From Chitinimonas arctica (GTDB lineage: Bacteria > Pseudomonadota > Gammaproteobacteria > Burkholderiales > Chitinimonadaceae), in contig NZ_CP041730.1 of NCBI RefSeq assembly GCF_007431345.1, positions 3,038,001 through 3,102,000 on the forward strand: a DNA stretch of 64,000 nucleotides. Direction: 5' to 3'. Below the pieces are notes generated by a model that saw only the letters and a list, made by a program, of their open reading frames with translations, was not told where the DNA came from and searched no databases. Each line of letters starts with the position of its first letter. The stretch's first letter is position 1. This document shows, one piece after another, positions 1 to 8,558 of the stretch. The translations under genes and the position numbers were made by a program.

Positions 1-2
1 TC

Positions 3-1694
3 AGCCTGCTTTATATGTACTTGATTGCGCAGGCAGCGCCGGGCGCCGAGCTGACCGACACGCTGCGGCCCCTGATGGGCTTTGCCTTCGGCGCTTCGCT
101 GATTTCCATCTTCGCCCGTCTGGGCGGCGGTATCTTCACCAAGGGTGCCGACGTCGGCGCCGATCTGGTCGGCAAGGTGGAGGCCGGCATCCCGGAGGAC
201 GATCCGCGTAATCCGGCCGTGATTGCCGATAATGTCGGCGATAACGTCGGCGACTGCGCCGGCATGGCGGCCGACCTGTTCGAGACCTATGCCGTTACCC
301 TGATCGCCACCATGGTGCTGGGCGCGGTGATGATCAAGGGCGCGGCGGGCGAGGCGGCGGTCTATCCGCTGGCATTGGGTGGCCTGTCCATTCTGGCTTC
401 CATCGTCGGCTGCTTTTTCGTCAAGGCCAGCCCAGGCACTACCAATGTGATGCCCGCCCTGTATCGCGGCTTGATCGTGGCGGGTTTGATTTCGCTGGTG
501 GGCTTCTACTTCGTGACCGATGCGGTGCTGCCCGACAATGTCCTGGGCGAGGCCGGCAGCCGGATCAAGCTATTTGGCGCCGCCACGGTCGGTCTGCTGC
601 TGACGGGTATCCTGGTGTGGGTCACCGAGTACTACACCGGTACCCAATATGGTCCGGTACGGCATATCGCCAAGGCCTCCACCACCGGGCACGGCACCAA
701 TATCATCGCCGGCATCGGTGTCAGCATGAAGTCCACGGCCTGGCCGGTCTTGTTTATCTGCGCCGCCATCCTGGCCGCATATTATCTGGGCGGCTTGTAC
801 GGTATCGCCGTGGCCGCGACCGCCATGCTGTCCATGGCCGGTATTGTCGTCGCGCTGGATGCCTATGGGCCGATCACCGACAACGCCGGCGGGATCGCCG
901 AGATGGCCGGCCTGCCCGAATCGGTCCGGGCCATCACCGACCCGCTCGATGCGGTGGGCAATACCACCAAGGCGGTGACCAAGGGCTATGCCATCGGTTC
1001 CGCCGGCTTGGCGGCACTGGTGCTGTTCGCCGACTACACCCACGCCTTGTCCGCCAGCGGCCATGTGGTGCGTTTCGACCTGTCCGACCATATGGTGATC
1101 GTGGGCCTGTTTATCGGCGGCCTGATCCCCTTCCTGTTCGCCGCTTTTGCCATGGAAGCGGTGGGACGCGCGGCCGGCGCCGTGGTGGAAGAGGTGCGGC
1201 GGCAGTTCCGCGAGATTCCCGGCATCATGGAAGGAACGGCCAAGCCGGAATATGGCCGCGCGGTCGATATGCTGACCGGCGCCGCCATCCGCGAAATGAT
1301 CGTGCCTTCGCTCCTACCCGTCGTCGCGCCCATCCTGGTGGGGCTGTTGCTGGGACCGGTGGCCTTGGGCGGCTTGCTGATGGGAACCATCGTGACCGGC
1401 TTGTTCGTCGCTATCTCCATGTGTACCGGCGGCGGCGCCTGGGACAATGCGAAGAAATATATCGAAGAAGGCAATCACGGCGGCAAGGGTAGCGAAGCGC
1501 ACAAGGCGGCGGTGACCGGCGATACGGTGGGCGATCCCTACAAGGATACGGCCGGTCCGGCGGTCAATCCCCTGATCAAGATCATCAATATCGTGGCGCT
1601 ATTGATCGTGCCGCTGCTGCCCATGGTCGGCCAGGAAGGAGCCGTGCCGACGCCCGTGGTTGCACATATCAGCGTCCCGGCCGCGACGAAGTAG
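3..1694 (+). CDS. hppA: Membrane-bound proton-translocating pyrophosphatase, 5' end outside window
   Basis: Integral membrane pump that couples hydrolysis of pyrophosphate to proton export. The frame is open to the left edge, so the N-terminal part (roughly 100 or more residues of a family that is usually near 670-700) is missing. Visible family signatures are the pyrophosphate-binding motif DVGADLVGKVE, the following NVGDNVGDCAGMAADLFE acidic motif, and the C-terminal GDTVGDPYKDTAGPAVNPL motif, separated by many hydrophobic segments. The sequence GNTTKAVTKGYAIGSAGL has Lys and Thr at the positions that are Ala and Gly in potassium-dependent enzymes, so this should be the potassium-independent H+-pumping class (family knowledge applied to visible residues). 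It ends 51 bases before the copper gene copA and no strong terminator separates them. Confidence 0.96.
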   Translation, partial: SLLYMYLIAQAAPGAELTDTLRPLMGFAFGASLISIFARLGGGIFTKGADVGADLVGKVEAGIPEDDPRNPAVIADNVGDNVGDCAGMAADLFETYAVTLIATMVLGAVMIKGAAGEAAVYPLALGGLSILASIVGCFFVKASPGTTNVMPALYRGLIVAGLISLVGFYFVTDAVLPDNVLGEAGSRIKLFGAATVGLLLTGILVWVTEYYTGTQYGPVRHIAKASTTGHGTNIIAGIGVSMKSTAWPVLFICAAILAAYYLGGLYGIAVAATAMLSMAGIVVALDAYGPITDNAGGIAEMAGLPESVRAITDPLDAVGNTTKAVTKGYAIGSAGLAALVLFADYTHALSASGHVVRFDLSDHMVIVGLFIGGLIPFLFAAFAMEAVGRAAGAVVEEVRRQFREIPGIMEGTAKPEYGRAVDMLTGAAIREMIVPSLLPVVAPILVGLLLGPVALGGLLMGTIVTGLFVAISMCTGGGAWDNAKKYIEEGNHGGKGSEAHKAAVTGDTVGDPYKDTAGPAVNPLIKIINIVALLIVPLLPMVGQEGAVPTPVVAHISVPAATK

Positions 1695-1713
1695 TCGCTT
1701 CCCGGCTTATTGC

Positions 1714-1736
1714 TATATAGGGGTGGGGGGTATACG
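1714..1736 (+). promoter_or_regulatory. CsoR/RcnR-type G-tract operator-like site before copA
   Basis: TATA at 1716-1719 and TATA at 1731-1734 flank an 11-base tract of G interrupted by one T. AT-rich ends around a G-tract are typical of operators bound by the CsoR/RcnR/FrmR family, and a gene of that family closes this operon (4115-4408). The site lies 11 bases before the chosen copA start, where a bound repressor would block transcription. Binding is inferred, not shown. Confidence 0.6.
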
Positions 1737-1745
1737 CTGGCGGCT

Positions 1746-3905
1746 ATGTCGGATCCCACTTCCCCCCTTATCGCCCACTCGCTCAAGCCGCAGGCCTTTC
1801 GCATCGAAGGCATGAGCTGTACCGCTTGCGCCGCGCGCATCGAAAAGCTGCTCAATCGCCAGCCGGGCGTCACCGCCAGCGTCAGTTTCGCGGCCGAGCG
1901 GGCCACTGTCGCCGGCCTGGATGACGCTGCCGTCATGGCGCTGGTGGAGAAGGCCGGTTTTCGTGCCCAGCCGCACGCGGATGGCCCGGTGATCGCGCAA
2001 GAGGAGTCGGCCTGGCCCATGTGGCTGGCGCTGGCCGTCATGCTGCCCTTTATGTTCGATATGGCCGGCATGGCGCTGGGCTTCCATGCCTGGATGCTGC
2101 CGCCGTGGCTGGCTTGGGCTTTGGCGACGCCGGCGCAATTTCTCAGTGGCTGGCGTTTCTATCGCGGTAGCTGGTTTGCCCTGCGTAGCGGCGGCGCGAA
2201 TATGGACGTCCTGGTCGCCCTGGGCACTTCCGCCGCCTATGGCTATAGCAGCGCGGTGGCGGCCGGCGTGCTGCCGGGACACCTGTATTTCGAGGCCAGC
2301 GTGGTAGTGATCGCCCTGGTTTGTCTGGGCAAGCGCTTGGAGGCCCGTGCCCGGCGCAAGACCGGCACTGCCTTGCTGGCGTTGGCTCAGCTCCAACCCA
2401 AGACCGCCCGGGTGGTACGTGGCGATGCCCTGGTCGAGTTGGATGTCGATCTACTGCGCTTGGGCGATGTGGTGGCGGTGGAGGCGGGCGAGGCAATCGC
2501 CGCCGATGGCGAGGTGCTGGCGGGAGAAAGCAGCGTGGACGAAGCGCTGCTGAGCGGCGAGGCGATGCCGGTGGACAAGCGGGTGGGCCAGTCGGTATAC
2601 GCCGGCAGCCTCAACCAGACCGGCTGGCTGCGGATACGGGTCGATAAACCCAGCGTGGAATCCAGGCTGGCCGGCATCGTCGAGCTGGTGCGCCAGGCCC
2701 AGGCCAGCAAAGCCCCCATCCAGGCTTTGGCCGATCGCATTGCCGCGCGATTCGTGCCGCTGGTCCTGCTATTGGCCGTGCTGACCTTGCTGGCTTGGTG
2801 GTGGCATGCCGATGGCGAGACCGCGCTGGTCAATGCCATTGCCGTCCTGGTGATCGCCTGTCCCTGCGCACTGGGGTTGGCGACCCCCACGGCGGTGATT
2901 ACCGGTGCGGGCGTGGCGGCGCAACACGGGATCTTGATCAGAAACGCCGCGGCGCTGGAAGCCGCCGCCCGGTTGCAGGTCCTGGCGCTGGACAAGACCG
3001 GCACCCTGACCGAAGGGCGGCCCTCGCTGCGGTCGGCCGAGTTTGGCGCGGATGCCGCCTGGGTCCAGGCGCTGGCGGCCGGTTCACGCCATCCCCTGTC
3101 GCAGGCCCTGGCCGCCGGTTTGCCGCGCGATGAACGGATCAGCCTGATTTCGCTACGGCAGGTGTTGGGGCAGGGCAGCGAAGCCAGCCTGCAACATGCC
3201 GAAGGCAGCCCCGTCCGGCAGCTACGCTTGGGCTCGCCGGCTTGGTTACAGGCTTGCGGTGTCGTCCTGCCGACAGGTCTACTAAGCGATTCGGATAACC
3301 ACACCCTGGTGGTGGCAGCCGAAGGCGAGCGCTATCTGGGCCACGCCAGCCTGGCCGATGCAACCCGCCCGGATGCGGCACGACTGGTGGCCTGGCTGAA
3401 GGCGCACGATATCCAGCCCGTCATCCTGAGTGGCGACCGGCTTGCGCCGGTCCGTGCGCTGGCCGCCCAGTTGGGCATCGAACAGTTGCATGCCGAATGC
3501 CTGCCAGCCGACAAGGCCCGCATCATTGCGCAGTTGCGGCAGGATGGGCGGCGGGTGGGCATGGCCGGGGACGGCATCAACGATGCGCCCGCCTTGGCCA
3601 GTGCCGACCTCAGCCTTGCCATGGGGCAAGGCTCGGAAGCGGCGATTGCCGCAGCGGATATCACCTTGAGCCGCACCGATGCCATGGTGCTGGCCGATGC
3701 GCTGGATATTGCCCGGGCGACCTTGCGCAAGATCCGCCAGAATCTGTTTTTCGCCTTTATATATAACGCAATTGGCTTGCCCGCCGCGGCGTTGGGTTAC
3801 TTGCACCCGGCCGTTGCCGGCGCGGCGATGGCACTGAGCTCGATCTCGGTCCTGGCCAACGCATTGACACTCAAACGCTGGCGGCCAAGCAAGCGGGCAA
3901 GCTAA
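1746..3905 (+). CDS. copA: Copper-exporting P1B-type ATPase CopA
   Basis: Inner-membrane ATPase expected to export Cu(I) from the cytoplasm, 719 residues. An N-terminal heavy-metal-associated domain carries GMSCTACA (Cys25 and Cys28). Next come membrane segments (about 90-195), the actuator domain with LLSGEAMPV (about 269-276), the membrane CPC metal-binding motif (372-374, ACPCALGLATP), the phosphorylation motif DKTGT with Asp416, the nucleotide-binding SRHPLSQAL and the hinge GDGINDAPALA. The P1B HP dipeptide and CPC motif indicate a soft-metal Cu(I)/Ag(I) pump. I chose ATG 1746 over an upstream TTG at 1710 because the latter would put the coding region across the operator-like G-tract. 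The actuator motif reads SGEA instead of the usual TGES, a mild variation. Followed after 16 bases by a copper chaperone gene. Confidence 0.95.
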   Translation: MSDPTSPLIAHSLKPQAFRIEGMSCTACAARIEKLLNRQPGVTASVSFAAERATVAGLDDAAVMALVEKAGFRAQPHADGPVIAQEESAWPMWLALAVMLPFMFDMAGMALGFHAWMLPPWLAWALATPAQFLSGWRFYRGSWFALRSGGANMDVLVALGTSAAYGYSSAVAAGVLPGHLYFEASVVVIALVCLGKRLEARARRKTGTALLALAQLQPKTARVVRGDALVELDVDLLRLGDVVAVEAGEAIAADGEVLAGESSVDEALLSGEAMPVDKRVGQSVYAGSLNQTGWLRIRVDKPSVESRLAGIVELVRQAQASKAPIQALADRIAARFVPLVLLLAVLTLLAWWWHADGETALVNAIAVLVIACPCALGLATPTAVITGAGVAAQHGILIRNAAALEAAARLQVLALDKTGTLTEGRPSLRSAEFGADAAWVQALAAGSRHPLSQALAAGLPRDERISLISLRQVLGQGSEASLQHAEGSPVRQLRLGSPAWLQACGVVLPTGLLSDSDNHTLVVAAEGERYLGHASLADATRPDAARLVAWLKAHDIQPVILSGDRLAPVRALAAQLGIEQLHAECLPADKARIIAQLRQDGRRVGMAGDGINDAPALASADLSLAMGQGSEAAIAAADITLSRTDAMVLADALDIARATLRKIRQNLFFAFIYNAIGLPAAALGYLHPAVAGAAMALSSISVLANALTLKRWRPSKRAS

Positions 3906-3921
3906 GCCTGAAAGGTAAGGT

Positions 3922-4128
3922 ATGGAACACAGGATCAATATTCAAGGTATGAGCTGTGGCGGTTGTACGGCCGCCGTGGAGCGGACGATAGTCGCGGTGC
4001 AGGGGGTGGAGAAAGTCGCCGTGAGCCTGGCTGATCAAGCGGCCCAGGTGGTGTTCGATCCGGCGGTGACCACCTTGGCGACGATAGAGGCGGCGATCGA
4101 AGCGGCGGGTTACGATGTCGTCCGATGA
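3922..4128 (+). CDS. copZ: CopZ-like copper chaperone (HMA domain)
   Basis: A 68-residue soluble protein made of one heavy-metal-associated domain. The metal site is GMSCGGC, with Cys12 and Cys15 binding Cu(I). Single-domain proteins of this kind carry Cu(I) to CopA-type pumps, which matches its place just behind copA. A clear ribosome binding site (AAGGTAAGG) precedes ATG 3922. The 3' end overlaps the start of the regulator gene by 14 bases, implying one transcript for all three genes. Confidence 0.92.
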   Translation: MEHRINIQGMSCGGCTAAVERTIVAVQGVEKVAVSLADQAAQVVFDPAVTTLATIEAAIEAAGYDVVR

Positions 4129-4408
4129 GGCCGCAAGGCGGCGCGTCGAGCGCCCCGACAAGGTTGCGCTGCAAAAGCGCCTGGCGCGCGTGGAAGGGCA
4201 GGTGCGGGCGGTGCGCGATATGGTGGCGGCGGATCGGTATTGCGTGGATGTCATCACCCAGATCCAGGCGGCCCGTGCCGCACTCGCCGCCGTGGCGGAA
4301 CAGTTGCTGGACAACCACCTGCATGGCTGCGTGGCCCGCGCCATGGCGGAGGGCGATGCCAGCGCCGAGATCGCCGAAGTCGTCGCGCTGCTGCGTAAGT
4401 TCCGCTAA
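4115..4408 (+). CDS. csoR: CsoR-family copper-sensing repressor
   Basis: A 97-residue all-helical DNA-binding repressor of the CsoR/RcnR/FrmR family. The Cu(I) ligand set of CsoR (Cys-x24-His-x3-Cys) is visible as Cys43, His68 and Cys72 with exactly the spacing known for CsoR, which argues for copper rather than nickel/cobalt or formaldehyde sensing. The N-terminal basic stretch (ARRRVERPDKVALQKRL) is where the family contacts DNA. It overlaps the chaperone gene by 14 bases and is likely autoregulated through the operator-like tract before copA. Confidence 0.9.
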   Translation: MSSDEAARRRVERPDKVALQKRLARVEGQVRAVRDMVAADRYCVDVITQIQAARAALAAVAEQLLDNHLHGCVARAMAEGDASAEIAEVVALLRKFR

Positions 4409-4413
4409 ATGGG

Positions 4414-4432
4414 CGCCTCCGCTGCGGAGGCG
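4414..4432 (+). other. Hairpin after csoR
   Basis: Perfect 8-base arms CGCCTCCG and CGGAGGCG around a 3-base loop. No T-run follows, so it could slow or stabilise RNA ends between the copper operon and the next gene but is not a classical terminator. Confidence 0.4.
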
Positions 4433-4464
4433 GAAATCAACCTTGCGAGTGATGGATCGCTGCC

Positions 4465-7170
4465 ATGGATAGTTGGTTGGCAATGAAGGCACACTACCTG
4501 AGCGCCCTGTTCCAGCCGGAAAGCGTGGTAGTGATCGGCGCATCGGAGACCGAAGGATCGGTGGGCGCGCGGGTGTTCCGCAATCTGCTGGACGCGCCCT
4601 TCAAGGGTGCGCTGTTCGGCGTCAATCTGCGCCATAGCGCCGTATTTGGCGAAAAGGTCTATGGCCGCATCGCCGATCTGCCGATCGATGCGCTCGACCT
4701 GGCGGTGATCGCCACCCCGGCGCGCACCCTACCGGGCTTGATCAAGGAGTGCGGCGAGCACGGCGTCAAGACGGTGCTGGTGCTGTCGCGCGATTTTGTC
4801 GCCGTGGACGGCAGCAATCGCAGCCTGCTGGATGAGGCGCTTGCCCTCGCCCGTCGCTACGGTATGCGTCTGCTTGGCCCGAATCTGCTGGGCCTGATGC
4901 GGCCGGCCCAGGGACTGGTCGCGGCGAATTACCAGGGCCACGTCAAACCGGGCAACCTGGCGCTGGTGGCCCAATCGAGCTCGGTGGCCAGCGCCATTCT
5001 CGACTGGGCCGAAGCGCATGAGGTCGGCTTTTCGACGGTCGTGTCGCTGGGCGCTTCCGCGGACGTCAATTTCGCTGAAGTGCTGGATTTCCTGGCGCAA
5101 GACAGCCAGACCCGCGGTGTATTGCTCTATCTGGAAGATGTCGGCGAAGCGCGTGGCTTTATGAGCGCCCTGCGCGCCATCTCGCGGCAAAAACCGGTGG
5201 TCTGCCTCAAGGTGGGGCGCGACCAGGTCGAGCACCATCGTGCCGTCCGTACCCACTCCGACCGCCTGATCGGCCGCGATGATGCCTTCGACGCGGCCCT
5301 GCGCCGGGCCGGCGTGCTGCGGGTGCCGACCATGGTGCATATGAGTATCGCCGCGCGCATGCTGGCCGCCGACTTCCGTACCCGTGGCCGCCGCCTGGCG
5401 ATCATTTCGAACGGTTATGGCACCGGCCGCATGGCGGTGGACCGGGCGCGCGATATGCAGGTCGAGATGCCCAAGCTGGCGCCGAGCACCGTCGCCAGGC
5501 TCAATGATGTGCTGCCGCCTATCGGTAGCCACGACAATCCGGTCGATATCCTGGGCGACGCGCCGCCCGAGCGCTTCCTGGCGGCAACCGAAATCTGCCT
5601 GCAAGACCCGCATGTGGATGGCGTGCTGGTCATTCTCACGCCGCAGGCCGGCACCGACCACCTGGCGACCGCCGAGCGGATGATCGCCTTGCGCCGCCGC
5701 ACCGACAAGCTGCTGATGCTGGTATGGATGGGCGACAAGAAGATCGCCCTGTCGCGCAAGCTGCTTGACCGTGCCCGCATGGCTTATTTCTTTTCGCCGG
5801 AGCATGCGGTGGAAGCATTCGCCAGCCTGGCCGCCTGGAGCTATATCCAGGAGCTGAGCCTGCAGACGCCGGGACCCTTGGCCAGCCGCAGCGAGCCCGA
5901 TATCGGCCGCGCCCGCCAGGTGATCGCCACCGCCCTGGCCGCCGGGCGCCGGCTACTCAATATGGCCGAGTCGCTGGCCGTGCTGGATGCCTTCCATATT
6001 CCCCATCCACCGACCCTGCTGGCGGTGACGCCGAAACAGGCGGTGGCCGCCGCCGCCCGCATCGGCCTGCCGGTGGCGATCAAGATCGATGCCGACAACC
6101 TGATCCACAAAAGCGATATCGACGGCGTTCTACTGAATATCAACACGCTGGAGCAGGTCGAGGATACGGCCGAGGCCATGTTGGCCTACGCGCGCCAACG
6201 ATTGCCTGCCGGTACGGTGAATGGCCTGGTTATCCAGAAGATGCATGGCAAGCGCCGTGGCCGCGAGTTGATGCTGGGGGTGGCGCGCGATGCCGTATTC
6301 GGGCCCATCATCGCCTTCGGTTCGGGTGGCCTGACCGTGGACGTTTTCGAAGACGTGGCCGTGACGCTGCCGCCGCTCAACGATATGATCGCCGGCAATC
6401 TGATCAAGCGCACCAAGGTGGCGCGCGCGCTCGGGCCGTTCCGCAACCATCCGGCCGCGGATGTGGAATCGGTCAAGGCCATACTGCTGCGACTATCGGA
6501 AATGGTCTGCGAGCTGCCAGAGATGGTGGAGCTGGACCTCAACCCGGTCGTGGTGGACGAACATGGCGCGGTAGCGGTGGACGCCAGTATCGTGATCGCC
6601 GCCTTGCCCAAAGGGTTCCGGCCGTACAGCCATATGGCCGTGCATCCCTATCCCGCCCATCTCATCACCCCGGGCCGGCTCAAGGAAGGGGGCGCTTGCA
6701 TCTTTCGGCCGATACGGCCGGAAGACGCGGACGAGCTGCAGCGTTTCGTGCGCGAGGAACTGTCCGATGCGAGCCGTTTCAATCGCTTCATGAGTACGCT
6801 CAAGCAGCTCTCGCCCGGTATGCTGGTGCGTTTTACCCAACTCGACTACGCCCGTGAAATGGCGGTTGTGGCCTGTGTGACGGAAAATGCTGGGGAAAGG
6901 ATGGCAGGTGTGGCACGCTATACGGCCAATCCCGATGCGACCAGTTGCGAGTTCGCCATTTCCATCGCCGACCGCTGGCAAGGTCGGGGACTGGGCAGCC
7001 AATTGATGCATGCATTGTTCCACGCCGCGCGCGATGCGGGGCTCACCAGCATGGAAGGCGATATCCTCGCCTCGAACGATGCCATGCTGGGCCTGATGGG
7101 CAAGCTGGGTTTCGATATCCGGGTCCACCCCGACGATGCCGCGCTCAAATGGGTGGTCAAGGTCCTGTAG
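4465..7170 (+). CDS. pat: Pat-type fusion: ADP-forming acyl-CoA synthetase-like domains plus GNAT acetyltransferase
   Basis: 901 residues with the domain order of E. coli Pat/YfiQ: CoA-binding Rossmann domain (ESVVVIGAS near residue 20), succinyl-CoA-ligase-like domain, ATP-grasp domain (about 490-700), and a C-terminal GNAT domain (about 730-900) with the acetyl-CoA loop RWQGRGLGSQL. Family members acetylate lysines, including that of acetyl-CoA synthetase, and respond to acetyl-CoA. In YfiQ the phosphohistidine of active ADP-forming synthetases is absent; here a His (His264, in RTHSDRLIGRDD) falls at that place by eye, although the flanking Gly-Ala is Asp-Arg. ATG 4483 (MKAHYLSAL) is an alternative start; neither has a strong ribosome binding site. 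Apparently monocistronic. Confidence 0.88.
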   Translation: MDSWLAMKAHYLSALFQPESVVVIGASETEGSVGARVFRNLLDAPFKGALFGVNLRHSAVFGEKVYGRIADLPIDALDLAVIATPARTLPGLIKECGEHGVKTVLVLSRDFVAVDGSNRSLLDEALALARRYGMRLLGPNLLGLMRPAQGLVAANYQGHVKPGNLALVAQSSSVASAILDWAEAHEVGFSTVVSLGASADVNFAEVLDFLAQDSQTRGVLLYLEDVGEARGFMSALRAISRQKPVVCLKVGRDQVEHHRAVRTHSDRLIGRDDAFDAALRRAGVLRVPTMVHMSIAARMLAADFRTRGRRLAIISNGYGTGRMAVDRARDMQVEMPKLAPSTVARLNDVLPPIGSHDNPVDILGDAPPERFLAATEICLQDPHVDGVLVILTPQAGTDHLATAERMIALRRRTDKLLMLVWMGDKKIALSRKLLDRARMAYFFSPEHAVEAFASLAAWSYIQELSLQTPGPLASRSEPDIGRARQVIATALAAGRRLLNMAESLAVLDAFHIPHPPTLLAVTPKQAVAAAARIGLPVAIKIDADNLIHKSDIDGVLLNINTLEQVEDTAEAMLAYARQRLPAGTVNGLVIQKMHGKRRGRELMLGVARDAVFGPIIAFGSGGLTVDVFEDVAVTLPPLNDMIAGNLIKRTKVARALGPFRNHPAADVESVKAILLRLSEMVCELPEMVELDLNPVVVDEHGAVAVDASIVIAALPKGFRPYSHMAVHPYPAHLITPGRLKEGGACIFRPIRPEDADELQRFVREELSDASRFNRFMSTLKQLSPGMLVRFTQLDYAREMAVVACVTENAGERMAGVARYTANPDATSCEFAISIADRWQGRGLGSQLMHALFHAARDAGLTSMEGDILASNDAMLGLMGKLGFDIRVHPDDAALKWVVKVL

Positions 7171-7288
7171 TCCGTCTTTCTATCGCTCGACTGAGGTTTA
7201 CCTACCAATATCCGGGATAACCGGTATGGACTATTGAACTTGCCTGTGTATTCGCGGACAATCGGCGCCGGCGGATAAACCGCCAACA

Positions 7289-7341
7289 AGGGCCTGTCAT
7301 GAATTGAATAACGGACCGTGATTCAATTCATGACAGGCCTT
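7289..7341. repeat. Long perfect inverted repeat before PEP-CTERM gene
   Basis: Arms 7291-7309 and 7321-7339 are perfect 19-base reverse complements (GGCCTGTCATGAATTGAAT) around an 11-base spacer; one G-T and one A-T pair extend the stem to 21. The left end lies 120 bases after the pat stop and the right end 26 bases before the next start codon, and no T-run follows. It may act as a stable mRNA leader hairpin, an operator or a mobile-element remnant; I cannot decide from sequence. Confidence 0.75.
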
Positions 7342-7366
7342 CAACAAATTAAATTGGGGGGTTTCA

Positions 7367-7954
7367 ATGCAGTTTATTAAGGCCATAGCAGCAGTTGCCA
7401 TCGCAGTCGCTGCAGTAAATGCCAGTGCCACCGTAATTACTTTTGATGATATCGGTATTCCTGGCGGAGTGAATCCCAACTCCACCATGACCGGTTTTGT
7501 CACCAACGGTCTGCGTTTCAGCAATAACCTGGCTGTTGTCGATGTATCGGCCACTTCCGACTGGGCCAGTTACGGCCCTGCCTACAGCGGCAACTATTCG
7601 GTGGTGAATGATTATTTCGGCGACTTCGTCATCACCAAGGAACACGGCGGCACCTTTAATTTCGGTGGCACGGCCGTCAAGTCCTGGGATTCGGTTCCGC
7701 CGGCATTGGCCGCCGGTACGCTGAAGGCCTATGCGGGCGGCGCCCTGCTGGGTTCCATCAGTTTCGTGAACAGCAATCAGTGGCAATTCCTGAACGCCAA
7801 CTTTATCGGCGCCGATAAGGTGGTGATTTCGGCCGGCACCGCGCTGATCGACAATTTCACCATCAATCCGGTTCCGGAACCAGAAACCTACGCCATGCTG
7901 TTGGCTGGCCTGGGCCTGATGGGTGCTGTTGCGCGCCGTCGCAACAAGCGCTAA
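7367..7954 (+). CDS. Secreted protein with PEP-CTERM sorting tail
   Basis: 195 residues. The N-terminus (MQFIKAIAAVAIAVAAVNASA) is a signal peptide. The last 27 residues hold VPEPETYAMLLAGLGLMGAVARRR: a PEP motif, a hydrophobic helix and an Arg cluster, the tripartite signal cleaved by exosortase. Such proteins are exported and processed at the envelope, often together with exopolysaccharide. The middle (about 22-165) is rich in Gly, Ser, Asn and aromatic residues and has no motif I recognise. A G-rich ribosome binding site sits 6-11 bases before ATG 7367. It stands alone; no exosortase gene is present in the window. Confidence 0.85.
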   Translation: MQFIKAIAAVAIAVAAVNASATVITFDDIGIPGGVNPNSTMTGFVTNGLRFSNNLAVVDVSATSDWASYGPAYSGNYSVVNDYFGDFVITKEHGGTFNFGGTAVKSWDSVPPALAAGTLKAYAGGALLGSISFVNSNQWQFLNANFIGADKVVISAGTALIDNFTINPVPEPETYAMLLAGLGLMGAVARRRNKR

Positions 7955-7965
7955 GTCGTTCCGAT

Positions 7966-8004
7966 GTAAAAAATGGCCTTGTCCGGGACAAGGCCATTTT
8001 TTTT
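7966..8004. terminator. Bidirectional terminator between PEP-CTERM gene and rfbC
   Basis: Stem AATGGCCTTGTC / GACAAGGCCATT with a short loop, an A-run on its left and a T-run on its right, so it can end transcription from both sides. The genes converge on it. Confidence 0.9.
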
Positions 8005-8012
8005 ACCTGAAT

Positions 8013-8558
8013 TCAAGCGAATACGTCGGCTTCGGCGAGAAGCTTGCCTTGCTTATCCTTACCGGACAGCTGTGGCTCGCCATCGAATTCCCAGTCGATC
8101 GCCAAGGCGGGATCGTCCCAGGCAATGCAACGCTCGTGCGCCGGGGCGTAGTAGTCGGTGGTCTTGTACAGGAACTCGGCGGTTTCGCTCAATACCACGA
8201 AGCCGTGGGCAAAGCCGGCGGGAACCCACAGCTGGCGCTTGTTTTCCGCCGATAGGCGGACACCTACCCACTGGCCGAAAGTGGGGGAAGACTTGCGGAT
8301 ATCCACCGCCACATCCAGTACCTCGCCGGCCGCCACGCGCACCAGCTTGCCCTGCGCCTGCTGCAATTGATAATGCAGGCCGCGCAAGACACCACGCACC
8401 GATTTGGAATGGTTATCCTGCACGAACTCGACCGAGGTGCCGGTCAGCTCGCGGAAAGTGCGCTCGTTGAAACTTTCGTAAAAGAAGCCGCGCTCGTCAC
8501 CGAACACCTTGGGTTCGAGGATGATGACATCGGGAATGGCTGTGCGTATCGCTTGCAT
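8013..8558 (-). CDS. rfbC: dTDP-4-dehydrorhamnose 3,5-epimerase
   Basis: Cupin-fold epimerase of the dTDP-L-rhamnose pathway, 181 residues, normal for the family. Signatures include FGDERGFFYESFN near residue 20, QDNHSKSVRGVLRGLHYQ with the catalytic His of GLHYQ, and the C-terminal YYAPAHERCIAWDDPALAIDW. It supplies rhamnose precursor for lipopolysaccharide or exopolysaccharide. The other pathway genes (rfbA, rfbB, rfbD) are not in the window, so this copy is isolated. Divergent from bioF. Confidence 0.95.
   Translation of the reverse strand: MQAIRTAIPDVIILEPKVFGDERGFFYESFNERTFRELTGTSVEFVQDNHSKSVRGVLRGLHYQLQQAQGKLVRVAAGEVLDVAVDIRKSSPTFGQWVGVRLSAENKRQLWVPAGFAHGFVVLSETAEFLYKTTDYYAPAHERCIAWDDPALAIDWEFDGEPQLSGKDKQGKLLAEADVFA

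Noticed and set aside
7201..7225. Imperfect palindrome ATATCCGG-GATAA-CCGGTAT after pat
   Set aside because: Arms are short and mismatched and no T-run follows; not enough to call an operator or terminator.
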